From NCBI RefSeq assembly GCF_024498295.1, contig NZ_CP101827.1, forward strand, positions 248,001-312,000: a stretch of 64,000 bases of DNA. The letters run 5' to 3'. Below, in pieces: positions 61,127-64,000 of the stretch. Under the pieces are notes generated by a model. That model worked only from the letters and a program-made list of their open reading frames with translations, was not told the DNA's origin and made no database searches. Positions within the stretch are counted from its first letter, which is position 1. Each line of letters begins with the position of its first letter. The DNA is from Thermocaproicibacter melissae (GTDB taxonomy: Bacteria > Bacillota > Clostridia > Oscillospirales > Acutalibacteraceae). The position numbers and the translations under genes were made by a program.

Positions 61127-61155
61127 TAAATTGCCCGTGCCCCGTAGGAATATAC
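61127..61155 (-). promoter_or_regulatory. Candidate sigma-G promoter of the ger operon
   Basis: Minus-strand GTATA (61151-61155), 17 bases, CAATTTA (61127-61133), 43 bases upstream of the A-subunit ATG. It approximates the forespore consensus GnATA / CATAnTA; ger operons are sigma-G dependent in Bacillus. No sigma-A promoter is evident. Confidence 0.45.
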
Positions 61156-61199
61156 CCGGCAAGGGGCAATTAATCTGCCCGTTTTCAAGCAAAGAGAAG

Positions 61200-61228
61200 T
61201 TGCCGGAAACCGCTCGGTGAGATACAAT
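61200..61228 (+). promoter_or_regulatory. Promoter of galK
   Basis: TTGCCG (61200-61205), 17 bases, TACAAT (61223-61228). The -10 covers the ATG at 61227, which therefore cannot be the start codon; transcription would begin near 61235. Confidence 0.65.
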
Positions 61229-61259
61229 GAAAGAAACAACTGCCGGGAGGTTGGAACGC

Positions 61260-62546
61260 ATGCAGGCCGAAAAGGCAAAGAAAATGTTCCTCGGCGGGGA
61301 AGGGGTAGAACGGATCACCGCCCTTCTTTCGTGCAGCCGAGAAGCGGCAGCAGACGAGTCCCGCCGCATTGTGCGTCTTATTGAGGAATTTGAAACGCGG
61401 TTCGGAGCGGACCGTGATGTGAAGATATTCCGTGCGCCGGGGCGCACCGAGATTTGCGGTAACCACACCGACCATCAAGGCGGGCGCGTGCTCGCAGCGG
61501 GAATCAACCTGGACGCGCTGGCGGTTGTTTCGTTGACTGGCGGAACGGAAATCCGCGTGAAATCCGTTGGTTTCCCTGAGGACTGCGTGCAGGCGGACGA
61601 CACCAACCCAAGACCGGATGAGGAGGGAACCTCTGCCGCGCTTGTGCGCGGGCTGTGCGCGGGACTTGCCGCAAAAGGTTTCCGCGCGGAGGGCTTCTGC
61701 GCCTGCACCGAAAACCAAGTTCTTCCCGGCTCCGGCCTTTCTTCTTCCGCCGCGTTTGAGGTTTTGCTCGGCACGGCAATGAACCATCTGTTCTGCGGCG
61801 GCTTTCTTACGCCGCTTGAGACGGCGCAGCTCGCACAGTATGCGGAAAACCGGTATTTCGGCAAGCCCTGCGGGCTGATGGATCAGGCCGCAAGCGCCGT
61901 GGGTGGCTTTGTCCTGCTCGACTTCTCCGAAGCGGACAACCCCCGCGCCGAAAAGATTCCGTTCGATTTTTCCTCGTGCGGCTACCGCCTGTGCATCATT
62001 GACACAAAGGGCAGCCACTCCGGGCTGACGCAGGATTACGCCACCATTCCGGCGGAAATGAAAAAGGTTGCCGCCTGCTTCGGAAAAACACTCCTTTCGC
62101 AGGTGGACGAAGAGGAATTTTATTCCCGCCTGCCGGAGGTTCGCGCTACTGCGGGAGACCGAGCCGCCCTGCGCGCGATGCACTTCTTTGCGGAGAACCG
62201 CCGCGTTGTGCGGGAGGCAGAGGCGCTCAGGACAAGGGAGTTCCCGACCTTCCTGCGCCTCGTAATGGAAAGCGGACATTCCTCGTTTGAGTTCCTGCAG
62301 AATGCCTATCCCCCCTCCCGTACCAAGGAACAGGGGATTCCCGTGGCGCTCGCACTCTGCAGCCGTCTGCTTGCAAAGCGGGGCGGCGCATGGCGTCTGC
62401 ACGGCGGCGGCTTTGCGGGTACGGTACAGGCCTATGTGCCCAATGAGTATTTTGAGGAATTTTCCCGGGAAATCGAAGCTGTCTTTGGCCGCGGCAGTTG
62501 CCTGCCGCTTTCGGTGTGTGCCGCAGGCGGTGTTCAGATTCTATAA
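61260..62546 (+). CDS. galK: Galactokinase
   Basis: GHMP kinase of 428 residues that makes galactose 1-phosphate. Seen: RAPGRTEICGNHTDHQGGRVLAA (about 60-82), ATP-binding PGSGLSSSAAFEV, metal-region GLMDQAASA and the C-terminal WRLHGGGFAGTVQAYV. The ATG at 61260 has GGGAGG ten bases upstream and lies after the predicted transcription start; the earlier ATG is in the -10. Followed by galE, which has its own promoter; no galT is in the window. Confidence 0.92.
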   Translation: MQAEKAKKMFLGGEGVERITALLSCSREAAADESRRIVRLIEEFETRFGADRDVKIFRAPGRTEICGNHTDHQGGRVLAAGINLDALAVVSLTGGTEIRVKSVGFPEDCVQADDTNPRPDEEGTSAALVRGLCAGLAAKGFRAEGFCACTENQVLPGSGLSSSAAFEVLLGTAMNHLFCGGFLTPLETAQLAQYAENRYFGKPCGLMDQAASAVGGFVLLDFSEADNPRAEKIPFDFSSCGYRLCIIDTKGSHSGLTQDYATIPAEMKKVAACFGKTLLSQVDEEEFYSRLPEVRATAGDRAALRAMHFFAENRRVVREAEALRTREFPTFLRLVMESGHSSFEFLQNAYPPSRTKEQGIPVALALCSRLLAKRGGAWRLHGGGFAGTVQAYVPNEYFEEFSREIEAVFGRGSCLPLSVCAAGGVQIL

Positions 62547-62584
62547 TTTCACCGCTTTGTCCACATGAAATTACATTCGGCTGC

Positions 62585-62613
62585 TTGAATGTGCAAATCG
62601 AAAAGTGTATGAT
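62585..62613 (+). promoter_or_regulatory. Promoter of galE
   Basis: TTGAAT (62585-62590), 17 bases, TATGAT (62608-62613), 41 bases before the galE ATG. Confidence 0.65.
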
Positions 62614-62654
62614 GGGAGAAACGCGGTTTTTTTAGAACGAAAGGGGTTAAACGA

Positions 62655-63656
62655 ATGAATATTCTGATTACCGGAGGAACCGGATATATCGGCTCTCACA
62701 CTTGTGTTGAGCTGCTGAACAATGGCTATGACATCGTAGTAATGGACAACTACTCCAACTCATCGCCGAGCGTGGCGGGGCAGATTACACGCATTACCGG
62801 CAAAGAATTTCCGGTTTATGAGTGCGATATGCTCGATTACGATAAATTCGAGAAAATCTTTGAAGAAAACAAAATCGACGCCGTAATTCACTTCGCGGGC
62901 CTAAAAGCCGTGGGAGAATCGGTTGCGAAGCCGCTGGAGTATTACCACAACAACATCACCGGCACGCTGAACCTGCTGCGCCTGATGAAAAAATACGGCG
63001 TTCACCGCCTTGTGTTCAGCTCCTCGGCGACGGTTTACGGCATGAACAACAAGGCGCCGTTTACGGAAGATATGCCGCTTTCCTGCACGAATCCGTACGG
63101 CTACACCAAGCTGATGATTGAGCAGATTCTCCGCGACACCTGCGTTGCGGACAAGTCCTGGAAGGTTGCGCTGCTGCGCTACTTCAACCCTATCGGCGCG
63201 CACCCGAGCGGCCTCATCGGTGAAAACCCGAACGGAATTCCGAACAACCTCATGCCTTACATCATGAAGGTCGCCGTGGGCAAGCTGCCGGAGCTCGGTG
63301 TTTTCGGCAACGACTACCCCACACCGGACGGCACCGGCGTGCGCGACTACATCCATGTGTGCGACCTTGCGGCGGGCCATGTGAAGGCTCTGCAGAAGCT
63401 CGATTCCCTCGACGGCGCCCGCGCCTTCAACCTCGGCACGGGGAAGGGCAGTTCTGTCCTCGAAGTGGTTCATGCATTCGAGCGCGCAAGCGGCGTAAAG
63501 ATTCCTTACAAAATCAAGCCGCGCCGCCCGGGCGACATCGCAACCTGCTATGCGGATTGCACGCGTGCCAAAACGGAACTCGGCTGGGAAGCGAAATACA
63601 CGCTTGAAGACATGTGCCGCGACAGCTGGAACTTTATTCGGAATCAAAAAGAATAA
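62655..63656 (+). CDS. galE: UDP-glucose 4-epimerase
   Basis: Extended SDR of 333 residues interconverting UDP-glucose and UDP-galactose. NAD-binding ITGGTGYIGSHTCVELL, the DxxYSNSSP region, VIHFAGLKAVGESV, catalytic SSSATVYG and YGYTK (Tyr and Lys), LRYFNPIGAHPSG and RRPGDIATCYAD. AAAGGGG precedes the ATG. With galK and phosphoglucomutase it covers most of the Leloir route or supplies UDP-galactose for glycans. Confidence 0.97.
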   Translation: MNILITGGTGYIGSHTCVELLNNGYDIVVMDNYSNSSPSVAGQITRITGKEFPVYECDMLDYDKFEKIFEENKIDAVIHFAGLKAVGESVAKPLEYYHNNITGTLNLLRLMKKYGVHRLVFSSSATVYGMNNKAPFTEDMPLSCTNPYGYTKLMIEQILRDTCVADKSWKVALLRYFNPIGAHPSGLIGENPNGIPNNLMPYIMKVAVGKLPELGVFGNDYPTPDGTGVRDYIHVCDLAAGHVKALQKLDSLDGARAFNLGTGKGSSVLEVVHAFERASGVKIPYKIKPRRPGDIATCYADCTRAKTELGWEAKYTLEDMCRDSWNFIRNQKE

Positions 63657-63665
63657 CAAAATGAA

Positions 63666-63700
63666 AAGGCGGGAGCAAATTCTTTGCTCCCGCCTTGTTC
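63666..63700 (+). terminator. Terminator of galE
   Basis: AAGGCGGGAGCA and TGCTCCCGCCTT close a short A/T loop, followed by GTTC; ten bases after the galE stop. Confidence 0.8.
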
Positions 63701-63861
63701 AATTCACCGAGCGTGCGCAGGAAATCTTCGAGATGCTGTACTCAGCCCCAACTTCCACGGACACATCTGAAACAATCTGTTATATTTTAATTATTTTATA
63801 CAATTAGTTGTTTTGCGTTATGCTATTTCCACGCCCAAAAAGGTCGTCAGCGCTGAAAGAA
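63701..63861. other. Intergenic spacer without visible genes
   Basis: A+T-rich stretch between convergent transcripts (galE and the partial gene at the right edge). I see no gene, promoter pair or repeat in it. Confidence 0.5.
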
Positions 63862-63892
63862 CAAAAAACAGGGCACGCTGCGGCGTGCCCTG
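63862..63892 (-). terminator. Terminator of the right-edge gene
   Basis: On minus CAGGGCACGC pairs with GCGTGCCCTG across four bases, then TTTTTTG. It serves the partial gene ending at 63930. Confidence 0.88.
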
Positions 63893-63929
63893 CTTAGTTT
63901 TTATTTTGCGGTTTTCCCGCAGCTGAAGT

Positions 63930-63998
63930 TTACGGTTCGTCGTCGATACTCTCGGATTCTTCCGAGCTGTCATCGTCCACGATATCGGCGTCGTTCGG
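63930..63998 (-). CDS. C-terminal end of an acidic-tailed protein
   Basis: Only the last 22 residues are inside the window: PNDADIVDDDSSEESESIDD then EP and a stop. The frame is open to the edge and a strong terminator follows. A Ser/Asp/Glu tail occurs on many proteins, so the product cannot be named. Confidence 0.6.
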   Translation of the reverse strand, partial: PNDADIVDDDSSEESESIDDEP

Positions 63999-64000
63999 CT

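Overview
The window is chromosomal DNA, close to 55 % G+C by eye, from a strictly anaerobic, endospore-forming Firmicute. I would place it in Clostridia, probably near the Oscillospiraceae/Ruminococcaceae, but no rRNA is present to confirm this. Evidence: an O2-sensitive class III ribonucleotide reductase (nrdD-nrdG), SpoVT and a GerA-type germinant receptor operon, a T-box leader, Firmicute gene orders (rimP-nusA-rnpM-rplGA-infB-rbfA-nrnA-truB-ribF-rpsO-pnp; rplM-rpsI; mreC-mreD-PBP2-minD), AGGAGG-type ribosome sites with many TTG starts, and frequent TTGACA-N17-TATAAT promoters. I saw no tRNA, rRNA, insertion sequence, prophage or CRISPR array. This is core genome with a few accessory clusters.

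Layout. 1-14.1 kb is almost all minus strand: nrdDG behind a consensus promoter with two candidate NrdR boxes; a T-box-led operon hisS-vanZ-aspS-queH-aldo/keto reductase; and the cell-shape operon mreC-mreD-mrdA-minD-like-mgsA. 14.2-16.3 kb holds a plus-strand YtrA-type GntR regulator, ABC ATPase and membrane protein. 16.5-18.4 kb carries parA-like, comFB-like and UPF0340 genes. Next come aroF, rplM-rpsI and a G5/3D cell-wall protein with a WalR-type box upstream. 23.3-27.2 kb holds rpe followed by four genes for a reduced Rnf-like membrane complex. A Nudix gene, a lipoprotein and spoVT follow.

29-40 kb is the translation/RNA-processing superoperon. 40.2-46.8 kb has proB-proA, a TM protein, an unrecognised three-gene minus-strand operon rich in Pro and Gln, a YfcE-type phosphodiesterase and phosphoglucomutase. 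46.9-51.8 kb has an XRE regulator with a tiny membrane ORF, an SDR, a small membrane protein, thiT under a TPP riboswitch, a HAD phosphatase, an FlK-like thioesterase and a DUF1624 protein. 51.8-57 kb has tex, ychF and an Fe-alcohol dehydrogenase. 57-61 kb is a four-gene ger operon, and 61.2-63.7 kb holds galK and galE.

The most unusual locus is the Rnf-like cluster (23984-27180). It has relatives of RnfC, RnfD, RnfE and RnfA but no RnfG or RnfB. By eye alignment the NADH loop of RnfC, the flavinylation motif of RnfD, and all four membrane [2Fe-2S] cysteines of RnfE and RnfA are replaced, while the two 4Fe-4S motifs of RnfC remain. It looks like an Rnf-derived complex with a different job. 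Other notable points: a T-box operon that groups HisRS and AspRS with the last enzyme of queuosine synthesis, whose substrates include those same tRNAs; a recurring hairpin with compensatory changes between convergent genes; and the unrecognised operon at 43.4-44.4 kb. All functional calls come from reading the sequence without database searches.
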